Assembly: GCF_019216885.1 (NCBI RefSeq)
Contig: NZ_JAAQRC020000001.1
Coordinates: 3,144,501 to 3,208,500, forward strand
DNA: 64,000 nucleotides
Reading direction: 5' to 3'
DNA from: Methylobacterium sp. SyP6R
Lineage (GTDB): Bacteria > Pseudomonadota > Alphaproteobacteria > Rhizobiales > Beijerinckiaceae
Translations under genes and position numbers: made by a program
In this document: positions 56,115 through 64,000 of the stretch, piece by piece
How positions within the stretch are numbered: the first letter of the stretch is position 1
Layout: every line of letters begins with the position of its first letter
The notes under the pieces: generated by a model
What the model saw: the letters and a program-made list of their open reading frames with translations, nothing else
Databases searched by the model: none
What the model was told of the DNA's origin: nothing

Positions 56115-56813
56115 TCACCCCCGCGCTCCGCGCAGGATCAGCCGGCTGCCCCGCACCTCGTAGGAGTTCAGCCGCTCCAGGAAACTCATCCCGAGCAGGT
56201 TCACGCTGAGCGCCCCCGGCCGGGTCACCAGGGCGGTGATGCGGGTCTCGGTGATCGGGCCGATCGTCACCGTGTCGAGCACCACCGGGGCCGCGGCGGT
56301 GCGGCCGTTGGCGGTCTGGACCTGGACCCGGTAGGCGCCCGGCCCCGGATGGAGGCCGAGATGCGCCGCGCTCTCGGCGGTGAGCACCACCGCGCTCGCG
56401 CCGGTATCGAAGGCGAAGTCCTGGGCCCGGCCGTTGACCTTGGCCCGCACGGTGAAGCCGCCATCGACCCGCCGGGCGATCACCACCTCGTCGCCGCGCC
56501 CGGGCACCGGCTCGCCCGGACTCATCTCGCCGAGCGCCCGGAAGGCCAGGTCCCGGGCCTGGTCGCGATGGGCATAGAGCCAGGCCGCCCCGGCGCCGAT
56601 CCCGCCCCAGAGCAGGAGCGCGACGAACCCCTCGCCGAACCCGGACCGGAACCGGTTGCCGACGCCGTTCAGCACCATCAGCACGGCGCCGCCGGCGGCG
56701 GCGAGCCCGGCCGCCTCGTCGGGGCGCAGGCCCGCGACCTCGCGCCCGCCGGTGAGGGTGAGCGCGTAAGCGCAGGCGAGGAGCAGGAGCCCGATGCCGA
56801 CGGCGCCCGGCAT
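56115..56813 (-). CDS. TIGR02281-type membrane-anchored aspartic protease, 232 aa
   Basis: Two or three N-terminal membrane helices (VGIGLLLLACAYALTLTGG; VALLLWGGIGAGAAWLYAH) precede a retropepsin-like domain with the catalytic FDTGASAVVLT (Asp 136) and LLGMSFLERL near the end. Such single-domain clan AA proteases act as dimers. The substrate is unknown. It is third in a cobS-DUF1289-protease run, 4 nt after the DUF1289 gene. Confidence 0.9.
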   Translation of the reverse strand: MPGAVGIGLLLLACAYALTLTGGREVAGLRPDEAAGLAAAGGAVLMVLNGVGNRFRSGFGEGFVALLLWGGIGAGAAWLYAHRDQARDLAFRALGEMSPGEPVPGRGDEVVIARRVDGGFTVRAKVNGRAQDFAFDTGASAVVLTAESAAHLGLHPGPGAYRVQVQTANGRTAAAPVVLDTVTIGPITETRITALVTRPGALSVNLLGMSFLERLNSYEVRGSRLILRGARG

Positions 56814-56817
56814 CGGA

Positions 56818-57027
56818 TCAGGCGATCACCGCCGGGGCCGGCTCGGGTTCCGGCTCGGGGTAGGCGGCGGCGAGCCGCGCCGGCAGGCCCGCCATGATGC
56901 GCAGGCGCTCCGGCTCGGACAGGGCGCCCCAGGCGCCGATCTCGGCGCCGGTGCGGCCGCAGCCCTCGCACAGGCCGGTGACGGGATCGAGCACGCAGAG
57001 GCGGATGCAGGGAGAGGAGGCGGGCAT
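56818..57027 (-). CDS. DUF1289 protein, 69 aa
   Basis: Cysteine-rich small protein: SPCIRLCVLDPVTGLCEGCG then RTGAEIGAWGALSEPERLRI. The four cysteines fit the DUF1289 motif, probably a metal site. Its start overlaps the cobS stop by one base (TGATG). The C-terminus is Pro/Glu-rich. Function unknown. Confidence 0.9.
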   Translation of the reverse strand: MPASSPCIRLCVLDPVTGLCEGCGRTGAEIGAWGALSEPERLRIMAGLPARLAAAYPEPEPEPAPAVIA

Positions 57028-57911
57028 CAGGCGGGAATCGCGATCACGAGGGCGAGGAGGGCGGCGATCTCGGCCAGTTGCTGGCTCGCCCCGATGACGT
57101 CGCCGGTCTGGCCGCCGACGAGGCGCGCGGCCATCCGGGTCAGGGTCCAGGCGGCGAGGAACGCCAGGAGTGCGGCAAGGCCGAGGCCGAGCCAGGGCAG
57201 GCCGAGGAGGAAGGCGGCCGCCAGTACGGCGAGGCAGAGCGCCCAGGCGGTGGCATGGGTGGCTTCGGTCGGCCGACCGACCGCATGGGCGGCGCCGTCC
57301 GGCCGGGCGGGAGGGAGACGGCAGAGCGGCCACAGGGCGGCGGTGCGCGAGAGCGCGGCCGCCGCCAGGAAGGCCAGGGCGACGCGCCAGCCGATCCGGT
57401 CGGCCAACGTCGCCAGGGCGCCGATGCGCAAAGCGTAGGACAGGACCAGGGCCGCGGCCCCGTAGGCGCCGATGCGGCTGTCGCGCATGATCTCGAGGCG
57501 CCGGGCGACCGTCGCCCCGCCGCCGAACCCGTCCGCCACGTCGGCGAGGCCGTCCTCGTGGAGCGCCCCGGTGACCAGGGTGGTGAAGGCGAGCGCCAGT
57601 GTCGCGGCGAGGAACGGCCCGAGCCCGAGCGCCAGCGACGCCGCCAGCGCGACGGCGCCGGGGGCGCCGATCACCAGGCCGGCGAGCGGCAGCATCCGGG
57701 GGAGGTTGCGGAAGTCGGGCGCGGCATGGATGTCGGTCTCGCCGGGCAGGGCCGGGACCGGGAGACGGCTGTAGAAGCGCAGGCAGGCGGCGAGGTCGCG
57801 CAAAGGCGGCCAGGGACCGGGTGGGGGAGGCGGCTCGAAGGCATCGTCACCCCTGGTGTCCGCGGCCCGGCCATCCGCTCGGCCGGGCCCGGCGCTCCTC
57901 TCCGTCGTCAT
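57027..57911 (-). CDS. cobS: Adenosylcobinamide-GDP ribazoletransferase, 294 aa
   Basis: CobS joins alpha-ribazole (or its phosphate) to adenosylcobinamide-GDP at the membrane, the last assembly step of vitamin B12. The active-site motif TGALHEDGLADVADGFGGG is present, with multiple membrane helices after an Arg/Pro-rich N-terminus. ATG 57911 is chosen; 57923 is also possible. It is divergent from cobT. No B12-box sequence is visible in the 119-nt gap between them. Confidence 0.94.
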   Translation of the reverse strand: MTTERSAGPGRADGRAADTRGDDAFEPPPPPGPWPPLRDLAACLRFYSRLPVPALPGETDIHAAPDFRNLPRMLPLAGLVIGAPGAVALAASLALGLGPFLAATLALAFTTLVTGALHEDGLADVADGFGGGATVARRLEIMRDSRIGAYGAAALVLSYALRIGALATLADRIGWRVALAFLAAAALSRTAALWPLCRLPPARPDGAAHAVGRPTEATHATAWALCLAVLAAAFLLGLPWLGLGLAALLAFLAAWTLTRMAARLVGGQTGDVIGASQQLAEIAALLALVIAIPA

Positions 57912-58030
57912 CACCCACCGCATCCCGACGACATCGACCCGCGCGGAGTCGCGCCTTCGTGCAATTTTGCTGTATCTGCACGCCTCACGAAAGCCCCACC
58001 TTCCGGGTTGCCCCCGCAGGACACCGCCCC

Positions 58031-59059
58031 ATGGCCGACACCCCCACCGCCGCCGCCCCGTTCGACGACATCCGCCGCCTGATCGCCACCATGCCGGGGC
58101 CGGACGAATCCGCCGCCGCGGAGGTCTCGGCCCGCGACTCGCTGCTCACCAAGCCCGCCGGCAGCCTCGGCCGGCTCGAATTCCTCGCCGCCTGGATGGC
58201 CGCCTGGCAGGGCAAGGCGCCGCCGAGCCTCGACCGGCCGCTGGTCTGCGTCTTCGCCGGCAGCCACGGCGTGGCGGCGCAGGGCGTCTCGGCCTATCCC
58301 TCCGCCGTCAACCGGCAGATGCTCGACAATTTCGCCGCCGGGGGCGCGGCGATCAACCAGATCTGTGCCGCCTACGGCCTCGGCTTCAAGGTGTTCGACC
58401 TCGCCATCGACATGCCGACCGGGGACATCACCGCCGAGCCGGCGATGACCGAGAAGGCCTGCGTCGCTACCATGGCCTTCGGCATGGAGGCGGTGGCGGC
58501 GGGCACCGACGGGCTCGCCGTCGGCGAGATGGGCATCGGCAACACCACGGTGGCCGCCGCGATCTACGCCGCGCTCTTTGGCGGCGAGCCGGCAAAGTGG
58601 GTCGGCCGTGGCACCGGCATCGACGAGGCGGGCTTTTCCCGCAAGGTCGCGGCGGTGGAAAAGGCGCTGACCTGTCACCAGGGCCACCTCGACGATCCGC
58701 TCTCTGTCATGGCCCGCCTCGGCGGCCGCGAGATCGCCGCCATGGCCGGGGCGATCCTGGCGGCGCGGCTGCAGCGGGTGCCGGTGGTGATCGACGGCTA
58801 CGTCTCGACCGCCGCGGCGGCGCTCCTCCACTCCGTCGATCCCCGCGCCCTCGACCATTGCCTCGCCGGCCACGTCTCGGCGGAAGGCGACCACGCCGCG
58901 GTGCTGGAGCGGCTGGGCCTGCGCCCGCTCCTCGATCTCGGGCTCCGCCTCGGCGAGGGCAGCGGCGCGGCGATGGCTTTGGGCCTCGTCAAGGCGGCGG
59001 TGGCCTGCCACCGCGAGATGGCGACCTTCGACCAGGCGGGGGTGTCGGGGCCGGTCTGA
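58031..59059 (+). CDS. cobT: Nicotinate-nucleotide--dimethylbenzimidazole phosphoribosyltransferase
   Basis: CobT makes alpha-ribazole phosphate, the lower-ligand precursor used by CobS. Motifs: LTKPAGSLGRLEFLAAWMA, FAGSHGVAAQGVSAYPSAVN, GEMGIGNTTVAAAI and, near the C-terminus, LRLGEGSGAAMAL with the catalytic glutamate. At 342 residues it is normal. It is divergent from cobS, and followed by two palindromic hairpins. Confidence 0.96.
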   Translation: MADTPTAAAPFDDIRRLIATMPGPDESAAAEVSARDSLLTKPAGSLGRLEFLAAWMAAWQGKAPPSLDRPLVCVFAGSHGVAAQGVSAYPSAVNRQMLDNFAAGGAAINQICAAYGLGFKVFDLAIDMPTGDITAEPAMTEKACVATMAFGMEAVAAGTDGLAVGEMGIGNTTVAAAIYAALFGGEPAKWVGRGTGIDEAGFSRKVAAVEKALTCHQGHLDDPLSVMARLGGREIAAMAGAILAARLQRVPVVIDGYVSTAAAALLHSVDPRALDHCLAGHVSAEGDHAAVLERLGLRPLLDLGLRLGEGSGAAMALGLVKAAVACHREMATFDQAGVSGPV

Positions 59060-59098
59060 GACTCCGGGAGCCGATTCCCGCGACGGGACTGAAATCCT

Positions 59099-59143
59099 CC
59101 GCGTCATGCCGGACTCCGCTTTCGCGGTTCCGGGATGACGCGG
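59099..59143. repeat. Palindromic repeat of the CGTCATCCCGG type, copy 2
   Basis: CCGCGTCATGCCGGA pairs with TCCGGGATGACGCGG (one mismatch) around a partly complementary loop. Related to 27790-27837. It lies 40 nt after the cobT stop and likely terminates it. Confidence 0.65.
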
Positions 59144-59174
59144 ATACCGAGAGGCTGTCTCTGTAGCTCCAGGC

Positions 59175-59223
59175 TCTCGATCCCACCCGCGACCTCAGGA
59201 TGAGGTCGCGGGTGGGATCGAGA
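59175..59223. repeat. 23-bp perfect palindrome with CCTCAGGATGAGG core
   Basis: Arms 59175-59197 and 59201-59223 pair perfectly around GGA. The centre ACCTCAGGATGAGGT is the same core as the ends of the structured repeats at 23876 and 54357. It sits between convergent cobT and the acyltransferase gene. Confidence 0.75.
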
Positions 59224-59296
59224 TGTTCATCGCGATGCTTCCCGTGAGCGCTGCGAACGACGTCGGCTCAGGCGACGGATAGACTCTCCATCCACC

Positions 59297-60478
59297 TCAC
59301 GCCGACCGCGCCATCGCCTTGCGCACCCGGCCGACCAGCGCCCAGAGCCGGGGATCGCGCTTGATCCGCCGCTTCAGGCGCGCACCCGCTTCCGCCGCGG
59401 CGCCGTAGGCCCGGCCGCGCAGGCTCACCGGGATCACCGCATCGACGAGCGCGATGGTCTCGTCGCAGACGCTCGCCTTGTAGCGCGCCTCGCCGACGCC
59501 GAGATCGAGGGCCGTGCGGCCGCGCAAAGCTTGGTCGCGGATCAGGGCCTGGAGCAGCAGGTCGCCGGGGCTGAAGCGGGCGAGCGCGGGGTCGGGATCG
59601 AACGAGGTCAGCATGCCGCTGAACCGCGTCGCGTCGACGGCGCCGATGAAGGTGGCGAGGATGCGCCCGCCTTCCGTCCGCAGGGCGTGCAGCTCGAGGG
59701 CGCCGGCCCGGTGCGCCTGCGCGAGGAAGGCCCGCGCCGCCGGATCGGCGAAGGGATCGGCGATGCCGGTCTGCGCGAAGCGCACCGCCTTCTGGGCGAG
59801 ATAGGCGGACAGGATCGCCTCGCCCTCCGGCCCATCCGCCGCGACCCGGTGCGCGACCGGCCCGTGGGCGGCGACCAGCCACTTCTCCTTCTGGCGCAGC
59901 TTGCGCCGCGCATCGCCGCTCATGACGCGCTTGAGTACCGCCTCCGGGTCGGCCTCCAGCGCCAGGCCGTAGGCGTCGCTCGGCGAGGCGGTGCCCTGCG
60001 CCAGCGGATTCGCCACGCCGTTCCACAGAAGGGGCTGGTCGGGCAGGTGGATCACGTCGATCCCGGCCCGGGCGCCGGCGCGGCGCAGGCCTTGCGCGTA
60101 GGATTCCGCCGGCAGGGCCATCGCCTCCGGGCCGGCGAAGAGCGGCATGTGGAAGTTGGCGTGCCGGCCGCCGATCACCCGGCCGACGCGGATGCCGGCC
60201 TCGCGGCAGACGAAGAGCGGCAGCAGCGCCACCGGCCGGCCAGTGGGGTCGCGCAGCAGAACCGGGCAGGGGCGGGCGCCCGCAGGCAGGATTCCGGCAC
60301 AGGCCGCCACCCAGTCGAAGCGCTGATAGGGCGTCATCACCGCGCCGGGCGCCGCCTCGAGGGCGCGCCAGAGCGCCTCGGCCGCCGCGAGGCCGGAAAA
60401 GATCTCGGATGCAAGGATGAGGGGCTGCGCCGGGCCGGCCGCCACGCCCTCCGCCGCGAGTTGCATCGTGCCGCTCAT
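59297..60478 (-). CDS. CelD/BcsL-type GNAT acyltransferase, 393 aa
   Basis: Long GNAT-fold protein of the CelD/BcsL family linked to exopolysaccharide or cellulose production. Visible features: TPYQRFDWVAACAGILPAGA, SGDARRKLRQKEKWL and a C-terminal acetyl-group region (RFSPGDLLLQALIRDQALRG; LDLGVGEARYKASVCDE). No membrane segment. ATG 60478 is used; other starts are possible. It is divergent from a polysaccharide deacetylase, supporting a role in polysaccharide modification. Confidence 0.85.
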   Translation of the reverse strand: MSGTMQLAAEGVAAGPAQPLILASEIFSGLAAAEALWRALEAAPGAVMTPYQRFDWVAACAGILPAGARPCPVLLRDPTGRPVALLPLFVCREAGIRVGRVIGGRHANFHMPLFAGPEAMALPAESYAQGLRRAGARAGIDVIHLPDQPLLWNGVANPLAQGTASPSDAYGLALEADPEAVLKRVMSGDARRKLRQKEKWLVAAHGPVAHRVAADGPEGEAILSAYLAQKAVRFAQTGIADPFADPAARAFLAQAHRAGALELHALRTEGGRILATFIGAVDATRFSGMLTSFDPDPALARFSPGDLLLQALIRDQALRGRTALDLGVGEARYKASVCDETIALVDAVIPVSLRGRAYGAAAEAGARLKRRIKRDPRLWALVGRVRKAMARSA

Positions 60479-60579
60479 CGCCCCACCTCGCCCGTCTCAA
60501 CCGATGGGGTAGCGGGCAAGCGTGCAGAATCCGCAAACGCCGTAACGAAGCTTTGGCCGATCGGCCTCATCCTCCGGTC

Positions 60580-61635
60580 ATGCTCTCGGCGTCCGCCCGT
60601 CACCGCCTGTTCCAGGCCGGCTTTTCCACCATCGCGGCCACCGGGGCCGATCGCTGGCTCGCTCCGGCCGCCCGCGGCCGGGGCGTGATCCTCACGTTCC
60701 ACCACGTCCGGCCGGACGAGCCGCCGCCGGGCGCCTACGCGCCGAACCGGCTGCTCGCCATCACCCCGGCCTTCCTCGACCGCACCCTCACCGTCCTGCG
60801 GGAACGGGGATTCTCGATCGTCCCGCTCTGCGAACTGCCGCGCCGGCTCGGCGAGCCGGGCGAGCCCTTCGCGGTGCTGACCTTCGACGACGGCTACCGC
60901 GACAACCTGGAGCACGCCGCTCCCGTTTTGCGCCGCCACGCCGCGCCCTGGACCTTGTTCGTCACCCACGACTACGCCGCCGGGACCGGCCGGCTGTGGT
61001 GGATCGAGCTGGAACGGGCGATCCGGGTCCTCGACCGGGTGCAGGTGCCGGAGATCGGGCTCGATTGCCCGGCGATCGGCGACGTGCAGAAATCCGCAGC
61101 CTTCGCGGCGAGCTATCGCGGCCTGCGAGCCGGGCCGGAGGAGATTTTACGCGACGTCACCTTGCGCCTGTGCGAGGAGGCCGGGATCGACGCGGGATCG
61201 ATCGCCCGCGAACTCTGCCTGTCGGGCGACGCGTTGCGCGACCTGTCCCGGGACGAGGCGGTGACGCTCGCCGCCCACACCCTCTCCCACCCGATGCTCG
61301 CCAAGCACGATGCCGCCACCGCCCGCCGGGAGATCGTGGAGGGGAGGGCACGCCTCGGCGACCTGCTCGGCCGGGTGCCGGAGCACTTTTCCTATCCGGT
61401 CGGCGATTCCAGCGCGGCGGGCCCTCGGGACTTCGCGTTGGCCCGCGAGGCGGGCTACCGCACCGCCGTGACGACCCGGCCCGGCCATCTCTTCCCCGGG
61501 CACGCCGCCCACCTGCACGCCCTGCCGCGGGTCTCGGTCAATGGCTGCTTCCAGACCGATGCGGCCTTGCGCGCCCTCCTCTCCGGGGTACCGTTCCTGG
61601 CTTGGAACCGGGGCCGGCGGCTCAATGTCGGATAG
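60580..61635 (+). CDS. Polysaccharide deacetylase family protein, 351 aa
   Basis: NodB-type carbohydrate esterase: GVILTFHHVRPDEPPPGAY, LTFDDGYRDNLEHAAPVL (catalytic and metal Asp) and HTLSHPMLAKHD (metal His-x3-His). It probably removes acetyl groups from a surface glycan. ATG 60580 gives MLSASARHRLFQAGFSTIAA; TTG 60553 would add nine residues. No clear signal peptide, so it may be membrane-associated or cytosolic. Pairs with the divergent acyltransferase gene. Confidence 0.92.
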   Translation: MLSASARHRLFQAGFSTIAATGADRWLAPAARGRGVILTFHHVRPDEPPPGAYAPNRLLAITPAFLDRTLTVLRERGFSIVPLCELPRRLGEPGEPFAVLTFDDGYRDNLEHAAPVLRRHAAPWTLFVTHDYAAGTGRLWWIELERAIRVLDRVQVPEIGLDCPAIGDVQKSAAFAASYRGLRAGPEEILRDVTLRLCEEAGIDAGSIARELCLSGDALRDLSRDEAVTLAAHTLSHPMLAKHDAATARREIVEGRARLGDLLGRVPEHFSYPVGDSSAAGPRDFALAREAGYRTAVTTRPGHLFPGHAAHLHALPRVSVNGCFQTDAALRALLSGVPFLAWNRGRRLNVG

Positions 61636-61638
61636 GGT

Positions 61639-61986
61639 TCAGCGGTGGCGCCGGCGGCGGTAATGGCGGCTCCCGCCGCCGCTGATGACCGCGAAGCTCG
61701 CGCTCTGGCGCCCGCCGCGCAGGCGCCGGGTCCAGCCGCGGCGGCCGCGGGGCGCGGGCTCCACCGCCTCGGCGATGGCCTGTGGCAGGCGCGGGATCGC
61801 CGCCGAGACCGCGGCGGCGGCGGCCGCGACGCCCTTCGCGGCGGGGCCGAACAGCGACAGGCACTGGTTGTAGGCGAGATCGCCCTTGATGCGCTCGCAA
61901 TCGCCGACGGAGCGCGGCGCACCCTGGGCCAGGGCGGCCCCGGCGAGAGGACCGAGGAGGAGGATGAGCGCGAGCGCGTGGCGCAT
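61639..61986 (-). CDS. Hypothetical secreted protein, 115 aa
   Basis: A clear signal peptide (MRHALALILLLGPLAGAALA before QGA) is followed by a short region with two cysteines (VGDCERIKGDLAYNQCLSLF) and a basic, Gly/Ser/Arg/His-rich C-terminus. The cysteine pattern suggests a small disulfide protein in the periplasm. Its end lies 3 nt beyond the stop of the convergent deacetylase gene. Family not recognised. Confidence 0.7.
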   Translation of the reverse strand: MRHALALILLLGPLAGAALAQGAPRSVGDCERIKGDLAYNQCLSLFGPAAKGVAAAAAAVSAAIPRLPQAIAEAVEPAPRGRRGWTRRLRGGRQSASFAVISGGGSRHYRRRRHR

Positions 61987-62123
61987 GGGCCTGGGGCTGC
62001 CTTGCGGATGTCGAGGGAGATGCCGAAGCGGGAGAGCGCGGGCCGGACGGCTGCGACCCCGGGTCTGGCAGCCCTTTTTGGCGAAAACCCGGCCTTTGCA
62101 CCATTCAGTTCATGGAACGCGCC

Positions 62124-62339
62124 TCAGGCCGGGTCGCGGTCGGGCCGTTCCATCCACCGGATCAGCGGCATCAGCGGAATGATCCAGGCGAGCCCGAGGA
62201 TCGCGTAGAGCACCGACTGCACCAGCGGCGGCGTCTGGGCGATGCGGCTGTCGGCGAGCGCCATGGCGAGGGGCGCGTAGATCAACACGAAGGCGATCAT
62301 CACGATCGCCCCGACGAAGGAGCGGGTGCGGCGACGCAT
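62124..62339 (-). CDS. DUF2842 membrane protein, 71 aa
   Basis: Two membrane helices (SFVGAIVMIAFVLIYAPLAM; VLYAILGLAWIIPLMPLIRW) with a basic N-terminus MRRRTRS and the ending IRWMERPD match the alphaproteobacterial DUF2842. Function unknown. Single gene, 137 nt from its upstream neighbour on the same strand. Confidence 0.9.
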   Translation of the reverse strand: MRRRTRSFVGAIVMIAFVLIYAPLAMALADSRIAQTPPLVQSVLYAILGLAWIIPLMPLIRWMERPDRDPA

Positions 62340-62458
62340 GGCGGAAAACCTGATGCGGTGGCGGATTGTCAGTCCCGCCTACGCGAGCGCTCGCCCGACG
62401 ACAATCCGGCCGGCCGACGCAGGGCGACGCCTCGCTGCTTTAGGTTTTTGACAATGCT

Positions 62459-64000
62459 CTACCCCGCCCGCGACAGCGGCGCCCCGGAATCGTTGCCCGC
62501 CCGGGCCGCTGCCAGCAGGGCGTCGCTGCGCGCGCGCCAGGCCGCGATCGCCCGCGCCTTGACCGGGCCGAAGCCGCGGATCTCCTGCGGGGCGGCGAGG
62601 AGATCGCGAAGCGCCGCCGGATCGGCCCGGCCGACGAGAGCGAGGGCTTCGTCGATCTGGGCCTCGTAGGCGGCGAGCACCGCCCGCTCCTCCCGCCGCT
62701 CGGCGATTAGCCGCAAGGGATCGAGTCGCCGGCCGCGCAAGGTCTTGAGGGCGGCAATCCCGCGCAGGACCGGCAGCAGCCATGGCCCGAAGGCGATCTT
62801 GCGCGGCTCGGATTCGCCTGGCCGCGTCCGCGCGAGGAAGGGAGGTGCGAGATGGAAGGTCGGCCTGAGCTTGCTTCCGGGGCCTTGCCCCTCGAACTCC
62901 TCGGCGAGGCGGGCCAGGAAGGCGGGATCCGACTGGAGCCGGGCCACCTCGTACTCGTCTTTGACCGCCATCAGCTTGAACAGCGAGTGGGCGACCGCCT
63001 CGGCCAGGGCGTCGCCGCCCCGCGCCCGCACCGACGCGACCCGGTCGCGGTAGCGCGCGGCGTAAACTCCGTCCTGATAGGCGGTGAGGTACTCGGCCCG
63101 GCGCGCCACCACGCCGTCGAGGTCCTGCGCCGGTGCGGCCTCCGGGGCGAGGTGCCCGTCGACGAAGGCGGGATCGGCGGCGAGCAGCCGGCCCCAGGCC
63201 AGCGCCAGGCGGTTGCCCGCCACCGCGACGCCGTTCAGCGTCACCGCCCGGTCGAGGCCCTCGCGCGAGACCGGCACCAGCCCGGATTGCCAGGCAAAGC
63301 CGAGGAGCAGCACGTTGGCTCCTTGCGCGTCGCCGGTCAGGCGCGCGGCCATCGCCTGCGCGTCGAGGCTGCGGAGCGCTCCGGCGCGGACCCGGCGGGC
63401 GAGCAGGGTCTCCAGCATCCGCGTGTCGATGCGGGCCTTCGGATCGCGCAAGGTGGCGCCGGTCGGAATCTCGTGGGTATTGGCGACGATGCGGGTGCGG
63501 GCGGGATCGATCACCGCCGTCGCGTCGGGGCTTGCCGCCACCACGAGGTCGCAGGCGAGCACCGCGTCGGCCCGGCCGCGGTCGATCCGCACCTGGTTGA
63601 GCGCCGCCGGTTCCGCTGCGAGGCGCACGAAGGAGAGCACCTGCCCGCCCTTCTGGGCAAAACCCATGAAGTCGAGCACGGTGGCCCCATACCCTTCGAG
63701 ATGCGCCGCCATGGTGATGAGGGCGCCGACCGTCACCACCCCGGTGCCGCCGACCCCCGCCACCAGGATCTCGTAGGGCTCGGGCCCCAGCGCGGTGTCG
63801 GGCTCGGGCAGGGCGGCGGCGCGGGCGGCCACCGTCTCGGGATCGACCGCGACGCCGGGCCGGCGCCGGGGCGCCGCGCCCTCCAGGGTGACGAAGGATG
63901 GGCAGAAGCCCTTGAGGCAGGACAGGTCGCTGTTGCAGCCGGTCTGGTCGATGGCACGCTTCACGCCGAACTCGGTCTCGACCGGCACCACCGAGAGGCA
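62459..64000 (-). CDS. Indolepyruvate ferredoxin oxidoreductase, C-terminal part (5' end outside window)
   Basis: The enzyme decarboxylates aryl pyruvates to acyl-CoA using thiamine diphosphate and iron-sulfur clusters. The visible 513 residues begin at CLSVVPVETEFGVKRAIDQT, with cysteines in GCNSDLSCLKGFC, then the gamma-type domain (VAGVGGTGVVTVGALITMAA; FMGFAQKGGQVLSFVRLA) and a long C-terminal helical domain. The thiamine-binding half lies beyond the window edge, so this is the fused alphaproteobacterial form of about 1150 residues. No lesion seen. Confidence 0.93.
   Translation of the reverse strand, partial: CLSVVPVETEFGVKRAIDQTGCNSDLSCLKGFCPSFVTLEGAAPRRRPGVAVDPETVAARAAALPEPDTALGPEPYEILVAGVGGTGVVTVGALITMAAHLEGYGATVLDFMGFAQKGGQVLSFVRLAAEPAALNQVRIDRGRADAVLACDLVVAASPDATAVIDPARTRIVANTHEIPTGATLRDPKARIDTRMLETLLARRVRAGALRSLDAQAMAARLTGDAQGANVLLLGFAWQSGLVPVSREGLDRAVTLNGVAVAGNRLALAWGRLLAADPAFVDGHLAPEAAPAQDLDGVVARRAEYLTAYQDGVYAARYRDRVASVRARGGDALAEAVAHSLFKLMAVKDEYEVARLQSDPAFLARLAEEFEGQGPGSKLRPTFHLAPPFLARTRPGESEPRKIAFGPWLLPVLRGIAALKTLRGRRLDPLRLIAERREERAVLAAYEAQIDEALALVGRADPAALRDLLAAPQEIRGFGPVKARAIAAWRARSDALLAAARAGNDSGAPLSRAG

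Noticed and set aside
57912..58030. Cobalamin riboswitch between cobS and cobT
   Set aside because: No B12-box sequence and too short for the aptamer on either strand.

Overview
The window is chromosomal DNA from a very GC-rich alphaproteobacterium. The best guess is the order Hyphomicrobiales (Rhizobiales), and within it Methylobacterium or a close relative. This rests on uniformly high G+C, alphaproteobacterial small families (DUF1192, DUF1289, DUF2842, a TIGR02281-type aspartic protease), a long-form duplicated dCTP deaminase, propionyl-CoA carboxylase, and several palindromic intergenic repeat families. The genus is inferred from recollection, not from a database search. No phage, plasmid backbone, rRNA operon, canonical tRNA or CRISPR array was seen.

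Layout. 1-2.2 kb: 5' part of ffh, a small Cys-rich protein, a coiled-coil protein and a 125-bp miniature repeat. 2.3-6.2 kb: one very large, locally AT-richer double glycosyltransferase. 6.5-9 kb: aroC, then a DHBP synthase (ribB) fused to an N-terminal helix-turn-helix and preceded by a perfect palindrome. 9-13.8 kb is accessory-like: deacetylase, L,D-transpeptidase lipoprotein, a frameshifted DUF1993 gene, then a 0.57-kb direct duplication (149- and 147-aa proteins) flanking a vapBC module whose toxin is destroyed. 13.9-20.8 kb: pccA, a GGCT-like protein, hisI/folE, a NifU-like scaffold, yidD and thrS. 20.9-24 kb: nhaA, a K+-channel gene broken at a CT repeat, and palindromic repeats. 24-34 kb: GDPD, RidA, argD-argF behind a candidate attenuator, hslO, a LysE exporter behind a compact RNA-like fold, argE, apaG and dCTP deaminase. 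34-43 kb: a chemoreceptor and a carbon-metabolism cluster (tal-pgi fusion, gnd, zwf, pgl). 43-47 kb: rpmH-rnpA-yidC-engB-DUF423. 47-54 kb: thpR, tesA divergent from ybbA-ybbP, a Bax-inhibitor-1 protein and a MarR-GNAT fusion. 54.4-56 kb: a dead IS110-family element inside a palindromic repeat. 56-64 kb: aspartic protease/DUF1289/cobS, cobT, an acyltransferase, a polysaccharide deacetylase, DUF2842 and the C-terminal part of indolepyruvate ferredoxin oxidoreductase.

How the genes work together. zwf, pgl and gnd plus the Tal-Pgi fusion supply oxidative and non-oxidative pentose-phosphate flux. argD, argF and argE are three steps of ornithine/citrulline synthesis, with argE separate and on the other strand. 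cobS and cobT act at the end of cobalamin assembly. rpmH-rnpA-yidC-engB is the conserved ribosome/membrane-insertion block. The most unusual signals are the HTH-RibB fusion with its palindrome, the 61-nt three-way-junction sequence ending on the lysE start codon, the CT-repeat frameshift in the channel gene, and the IS110 insertion in a structured repeat.
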